From Roseiarcus sp963774195 (GTDB lineage Bacteria; Pseudomonadota; Alphaproteobacteria; Rhizobiales; Beijerinckiaceae), in NCBI GenBank assembly GCA_963774195.1, contig CAVZDY010000001.1, forward strand, positions 248,001 through 312,000: a stretch of DNA of 64,000 bases, in the 5' to 3' direction. The position numbers and the translations under genes are program-made. The notes under the pieces were generated by a model, which saw only the letters and a list, made by a program, of their open reading frames with translations, was not told where the DNA came from and did no database searches. Position 1 is the first letter of the stretch; each line of letters starts with the position of its first letter. Of the stretch, positions 19,196 through 28,564 are shown piece after piece.

Positions 19196-19424
19196 TCCGA
19201 ATATTCCTTTCCAATAGTCAGTCAGTATTGCGTTACTCTATATTGTCATTGAGCAACTATCTGTTATATAGCGCTCACGCATAAGGTATTTCTATTATTG
19301 TTTGTAACAATGCGAGCGCCTATACCATTTCGCCAAGCGCTCGCCGGCGACGCGGCAAGCCGACGTCAGGCGTCGATCACCGTTTGGCAGTGATGCCGTT
19401 ACTTGTTCGCGAGGGGGAGCGCGG

Positions 19425-20486
19425 GTGAAACGCACCAAACAACAACCGAGGTATGCCGCCCGCAGCGAACAGCCTCCGACGCCGCGCCTTCCGGCTACGG
19501 TCGACGACGCTCTCGTTGCCGAGTTGGAAGACGTGCCGCTGCGTGTCGTCTGGCCGCACGAATCCCAACGATTTACGCCCTGGCTCGCCGCCAACATCGA
19601 CAAATTGGCCGAGGCGATTGGCGTTCCACTGCTGGCGCTAGGCGCCGAGGCTCAAGTCGACGGCCTCGTCGCCGATCTCTTGGCGCAAAACCTGCGGGAT
19701 GGGTCGGTCGTGCTGATCGAGAGCCAGCTCGAGCCAGCAGATCCTTTGCATCTCGGCCAGATCGTCGCCTATCAGGCGGGCCTCGGCGCCAGCACCGTGA
19801 TCTGGATCGCCGCGAGCTTCAAGGAGCCCTATCTCTCCGCGATCCGCTGGCTGAACGCCAACACATCCTCGTCGTTCGCCTTCTTCGCCGTTCGGCTCCG
19901 GGCGTTGCGGATCGGCGCGTCGCCGATCGCGACCGCATTCGATGTGCTGGAATCTCCAACGGCGTCGGACCGCGCGCTCAGGCGGATCGCCCTGAAGGGC
20001 GCCGCGGCAACGTCGACGCCGAATCCCTTCTGCGCCTTCTGGAGCCATTTCCTCGCGCGCTACAACGACGAGGCCGCCCGCTCGAGGCAGGTCGGAGAGC
20101 ATTGCCGCTGGCGAACGGGGCTGAAGGACATAGTCGTCGGGCAGCAGGTCCAGGACCGCGGCGTCCGCATCTTTGTTCGTGGCCGCCATGGCGTCACGAT
20201 CGCACACGTGATCAAGCGGCTCGCGCCCTACCGAGAGGCGTTTGAGGCGCAGTTTGGCGTAGCGCTCGCCATCGAGGAGGATGCCGTGACCGCCGCGAAG
20301 CGCGTCGGATTTGAGACCTCCGATCCCTCGAACTGGAACGCGATGGCGGATTGGCTCCGCGCCCAATCGGACGCCTACGAGGCCGCCTTGAGCTCCGCGC
20401 TCGCGTTGCCGGTCCCCGGCCGCAGGAAGCGCGCGAGCGAATGGAGATCATCATCTGCAATGGTCAGACGGCCCAGGGCGAGCTGA
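19425..20486 (+). CDS. DUF4268-like protein with PD-(D/E)XK nuclease-type core
   Basis: A 353-residue protein with a GTG start (19425) preceded by GAGGGGGAG. The N-terminus PLRVVWPHESQRFTPWLAAN, then VDGLVADLLA (Asp84) and VVLIESQLEPADPLHLGQIV (Glu99-x-Gln101), match the pattern of DUF4268-associated proteins whose D...ExQ resembles a PD-(D/E)XK core. The middle has STVIWIAASFKEPYLSAIRWLN, also typical. The C-terminal half (about 200-330) is the DUF4268 part. Nuclease activity is inferred; the Lys of ExK is Gln here. It is followed 49 bp later by a small membrane-protein gene on the same strand. Confidence 0.7.
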   Translation: MKRTKQQPRYAARSEQPPTPRLPATVDDALVAELEDVPLRVVWPHESQRFTPWLAANIDKLAEAIGVPLLALGAEAQVDGLVADLLAQNLRDGSVVLIESQLEPADPLHLGQIVAYQAGLGASTVIWIAASFKEPYLSAIRWLNANTSSSFAFFAVRLRALRIGASPIATAFDVLESPTASDRALRRIALKGAAATSTPNPFCAFWSHFLARYNDEAARSRQVGEHCRWRTGLKDIVVGQQVQDRGVRIFVRGRHGVTIAHVIKRLAPYREAFEAQFGVALAIEEDAVTAAKRVGFETSDPSNWNAMADWLRAQSDAYEAALSSALALPVPGRRKRASEWRSSSAMVRRPRAS

Positions 20487-20535
20487 GCCGAACGCAGCAA
20501 TCCATTCTGGCAGTTCGATACCGAAAGGACGTTTC

Positions 20536-20904
20536 ATGAGCTGGTTCGATTCCGAAGTCTTCAAAGTCCTGCGGTCGGCCGACATCCCCGAGGACAAGGC
20601 CGTCAAGGCGGCTGTCGCGCTCTACGAAATGGACGGCGCCCGCTGCCGATGGCGGACGAACCTGGGCCTCCCGCAAGCGGGCGTCGCCTCGGGAGACGAC
20701 CATGCTGCTATGACCCGGCACGCCGAGCTCAAGAGCGGCGTCGCCGACTTCAAGTCGGACGTTGCGCAACTAACGAGGGACTTCTCCCTGGTCCGGGATG
20801 ACATTGCCGAAACGAAGACAATCGCCATCGTCCTTCGTTGGATGGTGGCGACGGCGTTTGGTCTGCAGCTCGTCGTCCTCTTGTCGATCGCCTTTGCGCG
20901 ATAG
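20536..20904 (+). CDS. small protein with C-terminal membrane helix
   Basis: 122 residues, ATG with AAGGA upstream. N-terminal FKVLRSADIPEDKAVKAAVALYE, a predicted helical or coiled middle (LKSGVADFKSDVAQLTRDFSL style) and one C-terminal transmembrane segment in WMVATAFGLQLVVLLSIAFA. This resembles DUF1640-like coiled-coil membrane proteins in layout. A clear paralogue sits at 27,240-27,638. Function unknown; position suggests an operon with the DUF4268-like gene. Confidence 0.65.
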   Translation: MSWFDSEVFKVLRSADIPEDKAVKAAVALYEMDGARCRWRTNLGLPQAGVASGDDHAAMTRHAELKSGVADFKSDVAQLTRDFSLVRDDIAETKTIAIVLRWMVATAFGLQLVVLLSIAFAR

Positions 20905-21718
20905 TGGCGGCGCAGAAGCTAACTCCCATCGACGTCCCAGACGCTCTCGAGGCCTGACGAAGCCGCGCGCCTGCTCCAGGACGTTGAACGGCGACAAGCG
21001 CGCTTCGCTGCTTCGAGTCGTCCGGCAAGGACGCGCGCCATTCGACCGGCGGCCACTGAGGGTCAAATTGCGGGCCTTGTCAGAAAACCGTTCCCGAAAT
21101 CGCCTCCTCTGTCTTCTCAGCCGATGACGATCGAGTTCCCTCCCCCGCATCCAACTGGCCCGTTGATGACGCGTGGCCAGCCGCATACGATCCGCAACCG
21201 CGAAGTACTCGATCGACTACCGTCCACAGAGGCGGGTTACCCTTAACCGGGTATAAGTCGATTCCCCGCCGCCTCCGCATTTTCAACCGCTGATTGTTTT
21301 GCGGCGAGGGGTCCCGACGCTGATCGGCGTGGCAACCCCTTGCATTCATTGAGGATGGTGGGGTTAAGACGTCGAGCCTGTTCATGATCCTTGGCCTCGT
21401 TGCCATAAACAAGCCAAGCGTCGATTTCGGCGGCTATCAGCAGCGGCACTATCGCGGCCTGAAGGCAGCTGGTCGCGCATGGCCGACTTAGACTTGAGCC
21501 CGCCGATGGCAAGGATGAGTTCGCAGGCGCTCAACCGCCAATGGGTGGCCCTCGAGCGCAAGCGACTTTTTCTAGGACTTCCTCTTGGCGCGGTCCACGC
21601 TTTAGGGACTGTCGGAAGCTTCTGCAACTCAAGCATCAATTCGCCGGAGGGTCCCGCCGCGACCGGGGATCGAATATCTGTGATTTGCCACGGCAATCCA
21701 GACGCACGCCGACGATTG
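20905..21718. other. 814 bp of apparently non-coding or decayed DNA
   Basis: Open frames here are short and disagree between strands; none shows a recognisable motif. The part at about 21,505-21,600 weakly matches 14,080-14,170. I see no RNA gene or terminator I can defend. Confidence 0.45.
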
Positions 21719-22619
21719 TCAGATCAGGCCGATATTCATGGCATAGGCCACGAGCTTGCTTCGCTTTTCGACCGGCATTGGCTTCGCAGCATTGGCCAAC
21801 CGGCGGGCCGCCGTTTCTTCATCGTACCCCTGCAGCGCAATGAGTTTCCGGACCGCCTCGATCTCGTCGCTGGTCAGCCGGACCTGTTGCTCGGAAGGCT
21901 TCACAGCAACCGCGGAAGCATCCTGCATCTCCCAGAGTTGCTGACCGCTTTCGCGATCGAGCTGCTGAAATCATCCGCCGGACATTGGCGGCTGTCCACG
22001 TGCGGCCCTGCGCTGTGAGATAGCCATTCTCGTTGAAAAATCGCGCTGCATCTTTGGGCTCGCCGAAGCCAGCCTTCTTGGCCCTCTCGTATTGGCGAGA
22101 GAATTCCCTCGCCCGCGCCTTCGCAAGCTTCTTGCGGGCTTCTACGGACGCCTCCCGCGCCTTTCCGAGCTCCGGGCTACCAAATACGCCTCCCTCCGCC
22201 CTGTAGCGCTCCTGGCCCTTCCTGGTGGCCCTGCTGCGGACCTTGCCATCATGCTCCGCATGCTTGATCCGGGCGCGCATCTCAGCTTCGTCGGCGCCGA
22301 AGCCTTTGACGGTGTAGAGCTTGCCGCCGGCTTTCACGAAGCGGTCGTAGGTCTCTTCGGTGCGAGTAAAGCGGCTTTCGTCGAGGACGATGATTGGCCA
22401 TTCTTTCTTTAGCGAGAGTTCGGTCGCTTTCAGAAACTCTGGCCGCTCGCTCCCGTCTTCCTCATTCCTGGCCGATTCGTCGTCCCAGAAGAATTTATGG
22501 ATCTTGAGGTTCCTGCACTGGGCAAATTCCTGAATCGCTAGACGTTGACGATCCAGGCTGGACCCGTTGTGACTTTGTTTCGTTGTAGAGACTTGAATAT
22601 ATGCGATGACGATAAGCAT
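21719..22619 (-). pseudogene. serine recombinase (resolvase/invertase family), frameshifted
   Basis: Reading left from 22619: AYIQVSTTKQSHNGSSLDRQ carries the catalytic Ser (RVST-like motif with Gln for Arg), then VLDESRFTRTEETYDRFV where the family has DRLSR. Then come a basic helical segment (KKLAKARAREFSRQYERAKK) and FFNENGYLTAQGRTWTAANVRRMI, the recombinase DNA-binding region. A shift near 21,930 leads into VRLTSDEIEAVRKLIALQGY and ends at 21719. Total about 300 residues, between small resolvases and large serine integrases. It may mobilise part of the island. Confidence 0.75.
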
Positions 22620-23566
22620 GACGACCTGCGGGTAGCGAAATACGTGTAGGTTAGATCACCTAGAAACGTTCTCTATGGAACCACGAGAGACGTTGCAAAT
22701 GATTTCATATTGATAGTATGCGATCACATTGAAACATTTGCAAGCGATTCACCATTGCGGCTCAAAAACAAGCAAATATGTTCTCCACACATATCCTTGC
22801 CACTCGAAGTGCGGATGGGTGAATTCGTCGATCCGGCGAACGAGTACGTCCTCTTTCAAGAGGAAGCGCGGACCACGCTGCTGACAAGGACCGCGCCGAT
22901 TTGGACAACAGCCACGAAGACGCAGTTTGCCGCCGTCTTAGCGGCTCTGAATACGCTCTTCTCGGGCAACTCGTGCCCGCACCGCGCCGACGGTGGCTGC
23001 GTGCGACGCGGGTTTTCTCGGTTCCAGGCCGCCCCTAGCCGTGTGCCGCGAAGCATTGCTCTTGGTTTAGGCTCAACCGGAAATTGGGGCTCTCGTGAAA
23101 GGCGCAGAAAAATCAACCGTTTTTAAACCCACCGGAGACAAATGGCCGGCCACGTAAGACTAAGCGAGTGATCGCTCCACGGATCGTGAGGTTCGGCCCT
23201 GACCACTTCGGGTTTATCGCGGCTGATGTCGGGATTCGCGCGGGCACCCTTTGAAGCGCCAAAGAGCGCGGGCTTTCAAAATTGTTACCTTCGAGGCCAA
23301 GGCCGAAGGTCAGCAGAGATCCACTGGCACCATGAGCGGGCTAGTGGTCCAAATCAAACTATTGGTACCCGCCTCGAAGGGGCCGCTGTGGGGGGGAAAG
23401 GGGACCTAAGCACCGATCAAACGTAAGATCGGAATACGCCCATCGCGGTCAGACCAGAGCTAGTCGAAGCTTCCCGAAAGCTGTCTATCACTAAGCCGGG
23501 CCGAAACGGTCGCGCATCTTCGTTCCGCCGTTGACACCGAGTCGCCGAGGTCCCAAACCACGTTCG
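22620..23566. other. 947 bp without a confident gene; AT-rich start with palindrome
   Basis: The first 130 bp are AT-rich, probably the recombinase promoter, and contain the inverted repeat TTGCAAATG / CATTTGCAA (22,693-22,701 and 22,735-22,743). A plus-strand frame at 22,710-23,126 is open but has no recognised features. The rest shows nothing I can identify. Confidence 0.45.
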
Positions 23567-24086
23567 ATGGCGACCAACCGCACCACCTTAGCTACGATCG
23601 GCTACGAGTCGGCCGACCTCACCGATTTCATCGCGACGCTCCAACAGGCGGGCATCAGTCGCCTCATCGACGTCCGCGAACTGCCGATTTCACGGCGAAA
23701 GGGCTTCGCCGAAGAAAGCGCTGTCGCAGGCGCTCGCTCACGCGGGGATCGAGTACGTCCACTTGCGCGGGCTGGGCGATCCCAAGGAGGGGCGGGAGGC
23801 GGCTCGGGCGGGAAACCTCGTTCAATTTACGCGCGTGTTCAGCAGGCATATGGAATCCGAACTCGCGCAAGCCGATCTGCAGAACGCCGTGCGTTACGTC
23901 GCCGAGGGCGGTGCTTGCCTCATGTGCTACGAGCGCGACCACACGACATGCCATCGGGGTATTGTCGCTAAGACCATATCCGGTATGGTAGATGTCGCTG
24001 TTCGCCACTTAGGCGTGAAACATGGACTCGGTCGACATTGCAAAACCGGCGGACATCCCGACCCCGTTGCAGAAACGCGGGCGTGA
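23567..24086 (+). pseudogene. DUF488-family protein, single-base frameshift
   Basis: The ATG at 23567 gives TLATIGYESADLTDFIATL and RLIDVRELPISRRKGFA, the DUF488 N-terminus. Dropping one base near 23,709 restores KKALSQALAHAGIEYVHLRG and continues into LGDPKEGREA, CLMCYERDHTTCHRGIVA and the end. CxxC/CH residues are typical of the family. Whole protein about 170 residues. Function of DUF488 is not established; it often sits with DNA-modification or nuclease genes. The last 65 bp overlap the next gene. Confidence 0.78.
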
Positions 24087-24831
24087 CCGAGTTCTCATCC
24101 TCGTCAAGGCGCTCCCGCATGTAGGCCAGCGGCACGGCGAGACGGTCTGCTGCGCCGGCGTGACAGCCGATGGCAAATGGCGGCGCCAATACCCCATCCA
24201 CTTCCGACGGTTGAAGGACCAATTCAAGCGCTGGCAATGGATTGAATACGACTGGATCGCACCGGGCCCGGACGATCGCCGCAAGGAAAGCCGGCGGGTC
24301 CAGGAGGACACGATTCAAGTCGGCAACATAATGCCATCGGGGAAACGCGCATCGTTCCTAGAACCGATCCTCACCGGCTCGACGGCGGAAGCCGCGGCAA
24401 AGGGCATGAGCCTTACCCTCATACGCCCGGCCGGCGTCCGCTTTCGGTGGAAGGCCAAGACGCCACAGCAGATCGCCGAGGAACGCCGCGCCTACGAGGA
24501 CGCCGCTCGCCAAAAGTCATTTCTCGATCCCGACGTGGACCTGATCGCCCTCGATCCGTGTCCTTATGCATTCCACTTCGACTGGACCGATACAGACGGT
24601 AAGGTGCACAAAGCGACCTGCGACGACTGGGAGACGGCGGCAACATTTTACCGGCGCCAACAGACGATGAGCGCCAGCGACGCGCTGACGAGCCTGGAAA
24701 AGACCTTCGGTGAAGATTACCCCGGCAAAGGAATGGCGTTTGTGATGGGCACGCACTCTCGTCGACCGGACCAATGGCTCCTTGTCGGTGTCCTCCGCCT
24801 TGATCGTCCGGAGCAACTGTCCTTGCTCTAA
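24022..24831 (+). CDS. conserved protein of unknown function, DUF488 partner
   Basis: A 269-residue intact frame. Start region RDRVLILVKALPHVGQRHGETVCCAGV, then KWRRQYPIHFRRLKDQFKRW and a basic middle; the end has MAFVMGTHSRRPDQWLLVGVLRLD. I recognise this from memory as a protein that accompanies DUF488 genes, but no function is known to me. No membrane segment or signal peptide. The overlap with DUF488 suggests the two act together. Confidence 0.7.
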   Translation: MDSVDIAKPADIPTPLQKRGRDRVLILVKALPHVGQRHGETVCCAGVTADGKWRRQYPIHFRRLKDQFKRWQWIEYDWIAPGPDDRRKESRRVQEDTIQVGNIMPSGKRASFLEPILTGSTAEAAAKGMSLTLIRPAGVRFRWKAKTPQQIAEERRAYEDAARQKSFLDPDVDLIALDPCPYAFHFDWTDTDGKVHKATCDDWETAATFYRRQQTMSASDALTSLEKTFGEDYPGKGMAFVMGTHSRRPDQWLLVGVLRLDRPEQLSLL

Positions 24832-24884
24832 ACCTGCTCAGGCCAAACGGGTTCGAAGCTTCGGCATAGAGGGAGTGCGGCCCC

Positions 24885-25601
24885 GTGCGGTGCATCTTCT
24901 GCAGTCAGGAAGCCACAGGCGGACGCAGGGTCGAGCACATCATTCCCGAGTTTTAGGCGGAGATTGGTGCGTCCTCCCACCCGGCGTTGTGTGCGACTCA
25001 TGCAATCAATATTTCGGCTCAAAGGTCGAAGGGTTCGCGACCGCTGATTATCCTCTCAATCTGATTCGTCTGATGAATGGAGTGATCACGAAGAAGAGGA
25101 AATGGGCAACGTTGCCTCATTACAGAGGACTGCTTGAAGCTCGACCCGTCCCCGGAACCATCGGAATGGAGCCGGCCACCGACGAGATCGAGTCGAGCAT
25201 CTTAAAGGGTCGGATCACGCAGCTTCGGGTGATCGCTGAAACACGATATCCTGCATTGCTCTGCAGAATGCTGCTCAAAATAGGTATTGAGACGCTCGCC
25301 TACGACAACGTGGGCGACGCGCTCACCGAGAGATACGATGCCGCGCGACAGTTCGCGCGCGCGCCGCGGAAAGGTAGCCAGTGGTGGTTTCTATACCGTG
25401 GAGATCATTGCCGCGGGTTTGAACATCGCTGCCGACGCGAAGCCCATGAGCAGTGGCATCCACGACTGCGGAGGCGGGGAGGTCGCCCACATTGAGATTT
25501 TCGATTTCGACTTCGTCGTACCCATGACGTCGAACGTGATCCCAGACGATTTGCAGTCCCTACCGGAGCCCGAATTTCGATATTTTTTAGTCACCGCATA
25601 G
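24885..25601 (+). pseudogene. HNH-endonuclease-like protein, two frameshifts
   Basis: From a GTG at 24885: CIFCSQEATGGRRVEHIIPE, then a frame break near 24,957 (one T short in a T run), then LGGDWCVLPPGVVCDSCNQYFG. Two CxxC pairs flanking VEHIIPE make a zinc-binding HNH-type fold. The middle frame continues (YPALLCRMLLKIGIETLAYD) until about 25,400, where a second shift joins IAAGLNIAADAKPM to the stop at 25601. Probably a nuclease of about 235 residues following the DUF488 pair. Confidence 0.7.
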
Positions 25602-25652
25602 CGGATGGTGTTGGTTTATTTGCCTATTTCCCGGATAGATGATCCCCTCCGC

Positions 25653-26526
25653 ATGAACGCCCCCAAACTCCACCATTATGTGCCGCAATTCCATCTTCGC
25701 CGCTTTGCGGACGCGAGAGGCCGCCTATGGGTCTGGGATAAGACGTCCGACCGGATGTTTGACACTATGCCGGGACGGATCGCTGCGGAGACGCAATTTT
25801 ATCGACTCACCCAATATGAAACGGAGGGTCAGGATCCGCTGGCGACGGAGAAGCAGCTATCGGTGATCGAGGGTGAGGTTGCCAAGATTACCGACCAGTG
25901 GCTCGAATGGCTGCCCAACATGGCGCCGCTGGACGTGGTGCCGATTCCCCGGCTGAATCGTGGGATCGTCGCTCAATTCCTGGCCATTCAGTTCCTGCGC
26001 ACCCTGGACACCCGCGAAATCCTTTCTGCACTAGTGGCGCACGAACGTGGTGTGCCGCTGACACCCAAAGAGGAACGAGAGTTACATACCGAATTTATGT
26101 GGAATCTTTGACCAGATCGAACTTCTGGCACGGCGATTTCGGCGCTCAGTCTGGGTATTTGCGCGCAACGACACCGCTACGCCGTTCATCACGTCCGATA
26201 ACCCAATGGCGTTCCGGACCGGCGACAATCGTCAGTGGCTCCGCGCTGGCATCCTTTCGCGGGGCACTTACCTAGTATATCCGATGTCGCCGCAGGTGGT
26301 GCTCTTCTGCCATCCGCGCCACGGAAAGTTTAGGGCTCTTGGAAAATTCGCCGACGCGGTCTCGCCGGTTGTTTTCACCGAAGAGATGGTAGAGAGTGAA
26401 AATACTGGTCAAGTGTTCATGGCCTCCCGGTTCCTTATTTCATGTCGAGCGCAATTCGATACCGAGCGTGCATTCGCATCGACGATTGGCACCGATATTT
26501 ATGCGCCTTCGCCATTACAGAGATGA
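25653..26526 (+). pseudogene. DUF4238-family protein, frameshifted
   Basis: The ATG at 25653 begins NAPKLHHYVPQFHLRRFAD, the DUF4238 hallmark (HHYVPQFYLRRF). The frame ends at 26111, but a +1 step near 26,098 gives FDQIELLARRFRRSVWVFAR, TPFITSDNPMAF and the expected YPMSPQVVLFCHP end block. Whole length about 290 residues. DUF4238 proteins are widespread in accessory islands; no activity is assigned. An upstream in-frame start at 25605 is possible. Confidence 0.75.
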
Positions 26527-26689
26527 AAATCGGGCAGGTGATGAATTCTGAGTTTTCCAACGATGTCCGCTTCGTGAACTTGAAGCTCGAAGGCCGCCAT
26601 CCGGCTTCCGGCCCGTTCGGTTCGTTCCGGCGTCGGCGATGAAGGTCCGCAAAGGGTCGACTTCGGCTGGTCGCGTTGGGTACCAAGCG

Positions 26690-27147
26690 GTCGGGTAGAG
26701 GCGGCGGTCGCCCGCCGCCTCCCCCACAGATCCAGACTTGCAGCTTTCCCGCATCCGGCTCTTCTGATGAGTAACCCCTTATCGAGCCACTCGACCTCGC
26801 CAAACGTGAACGAGCCTCGGCGGCGGCAATGGGTTGGCGCGCAAAAGAGCATTGAGCCGATCCCACGACATCCGGCGCTTTTGTCCGCGCCGCCTAATCG
26901 CTCCGTGCCAGGCTCTGACAGCCTGGGTCAGGAAGCGGCGCAGGCCGTAGCTGTTTGCCGGTTACGCCATAGTAGGCGTAGTGCCCGCGCAGCGAGCCAG
27001 CCATCCATGCTGTTCGCGCAGCCGCCTGTGCATCCGCCGTTTCCGTTCTTGCCGCAATTCCTTCAGCTTGCGGATCAAGCGTCCGCGCGCGGAGCTACCT
27101 CGGTGGAGCTTTAATCCACTGGAGATCATGAGCTTCTCCTGTCGCAC
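26690..27147 (-). mobile_element. group II intron 3' remnant (maturase C-terminus, domains V and VI)
   Basis: On the minus strand, 26,762-26,727 folds as domain V: GAGCCGGATGCGG-GAAA-GCTGC then AAGTCTGGATC, with the GAAA tetraloop and one mismatch. It is followed by a domain VI hairpin GAGGCGGCGG-GCGA-CCGCCGCCTC and a 3' end ...TACCCGAC at 26,690. Upstream (27,147-26,790) broken frames encode the end of a group II intron reverse transcriptase/maturase: KLKELRQERKRRMHRRL, GWLARC, HYAYYGVTG, RRGQKRRMSWDRLNALL. The 5' ribozyme and most of the reverse transcriptase are missing, so the copy is dead. Confidence 0.82.
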
Positions 27148-27239
27148 TCAGGTTTTGACCACTAGGCAGAGAGCGAGGAATGGAGACGGCATACCCCTCT
27201 CTTAGACCCCGCTCCTCTTAGACCCCGCTCCAAATTTCG

Positions 27240-27638
27240 GTGACCGACTGGGTCCGCGCCCACAATTCGCCATCCCCAGCCCGGAGACGATCCCTCCAGC
27301 GTTTCCAAAACACAACGCCTCCGTCACCGCCTCATCAAGTAGTCTTCAAGCTTCTGGCGATCGATATACCCGAGGAAAAGGCACTCAAAGCAGCTGTTGC
27401 ACCCTTTGAACTGGAGCATGGTGGTCAAGGCGCACGGGCATGTCTCCGCATATCTCAGAGCAACGCAACCGCTTCAGGCGATGACAAATTAGACGTCGTC
27501 GAGCCTAGGGGCGGCTTCTACCTCCTCCTAAAAGACATGGCCGAACTAAAGTCCGCGGTCTCAGTTCTTCGGTGGATGGTGGCGACCGCGTTTGGTCTAA
27601 CGCTCGTCACCCTCTTGGCAATTGGTTTTGCGCATTAA
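27240..27638 (+). CDS. small protein with C-terminal membrane helix, paralogue of 20,536-20,904
   Basis: Up to 132 residues. VFKLLAIDIPEEKALKAAVA and WMVATAFGLTLVTLLAIGFA match the N- and C-terminal blocks of the protein at 20,536. The first 35 residues and the middle do not, and lack features, so the true start may lie near 27,340 or the 5' end may be damaged. One transmembrane segment at the C-terminus. Function unknown. Confidence 0.5.
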   Translation: MTDWVRAHNSPSPARRRSLQRFQNTTPPSPPHQVVFKLLAIDIPEEKALKAAVAPFELEHGGQGARACLRISQSNATASGDDKLDVVEPRGGFYLLLKDMAELKSAVSVLRWMVATAFGLTLVTLLAIGFAH

Positions 27639-27754
27639 CCTGCGCGGCGCTCACCTGTGCCGCTGCAAGGAATTTGTGCGTCACTCTACGCGCACCTCGC
27701 ATTATTGTCCGAGCGTGGCATGTGTGTTAGCCGTGCCGGGGGAACCAAACGACC

Positions 27755-28405
27755 ATGACCGACCTTGACCGAGTTGTCGCGGCGCTGGAGGAGTTAAGGC
27801 CCGCGATTAAGCCTTCGACAGACCTGGCGTGGAAGCGGCCTCCTGCGGTCAGAGTGATCGACTGCGTTTTGTCTCTCAACCGGAACTACGACAAATTCGT
27901 CGTGCCTCGTCTCGACCGTTTCGAATTGCGGCACCCTACGGTCAAGACCGTGGAGGACCTCGACAAGGAAATCTCCCAGTACCGCACACCCAACGAGTTT
28001 ATGCGGCGGACGTTGGACACCAACTTCGAGCAGCGGGCTCAAATTCTCGCCGCGGTGGCGCGCTGGGCGGTCTCGATAGCCGGAACGGGAATTGACGCCG
28101 AGCAGTTCCAGCGGCTTCAGAAGTGGGCCGCCGCCGCGCATCCCTCCGACTACAAGACGCTCCGCATAGCCGGCTTCGGCTTGTCGGGCTTCCAGTATCT
28201 GCGCATGTTGTTCGGGGCGGACACGACCAAACCGGACCTGCGCATCCGGCAATGGGTTACCTGGGCGATCAGCCCCGACGGCTCCAGGGGCCTCGTGAGC
28301 GACATAGTGGCCTTGGCGCTCATGGAAGACGCGACGCGCCAGCTGGGCCTGTCCCTGCGAGATGCCGACGCGACAATCTGGCGGCTGCTCGCGAGGGGAG
28401 AGTAG
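27755..28405 (+). CDS. HhH-GPD-like protein, function unknown
   Basis: A 216-residue helical protein with no signal or membrane segment. VRVIDCVLSLNRNYDKFVVPR and TLRIAGFGLSGFQYLRMLFG resemble, respectively, the start and the helix-hairpin-helix turn of endonuclease III-like glycosylase folds, with KPDLRIRQWV where those enzymes place the catalytic Asp strand. The similarity is only by eye. GGGGGA lies about 14 bp before the ATG. An HNH nuclease gene follows 160 bp downstream, suggesting a paired DNA-targeting module. Confidence 0.5.
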   Translation: MTDLDRVVAALEELRPAIKPSTDLAWKRPPAVRVIDCVLSLNRNYDKFVVPRLDRFELRHPTVKTVEDLDKEISQYRTPNEFMRRTLDTNFEQRAQILAAVARWAVSIAGTGIDAEQFQRLQKWAAAAHPSDYKTLRIAGFGLSGFQYLRMLFGADTTKPDLRIRQWVTWAISPDGSRGLVSDIVALALMEDATRQLGLSLRDADATIWRLLARGE

Positions 28406-28564
28406 AGCGAGGGGACGCCGAAAACTTGCTCCTCCACCCGCCCCACACACGGCGCGCCTAAATGCAATTTGCGGTAGCGCCGGCTCTCGATCAGGAGCCG
28501 GTCGCCCGTCCAGGCGGAAACGGCGAAGGAGCACAAGATCGCCTCAGGGCACATTGGGGGGACT

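Noticed and set aside
14080..21600. Weak similarity between about 14,080-14,170 and 21,505-21,600
   Set aside because: Shared short words only (GGCAAGGATGAG, TCTAGGACTTC); may be remnants of one element but I cannot identify it.
22710..23126. 138-codon plus-strand frame
   Set aside because: Non-ATG start inside an AT-rich regulatory region and unnatural composition after residue 85.
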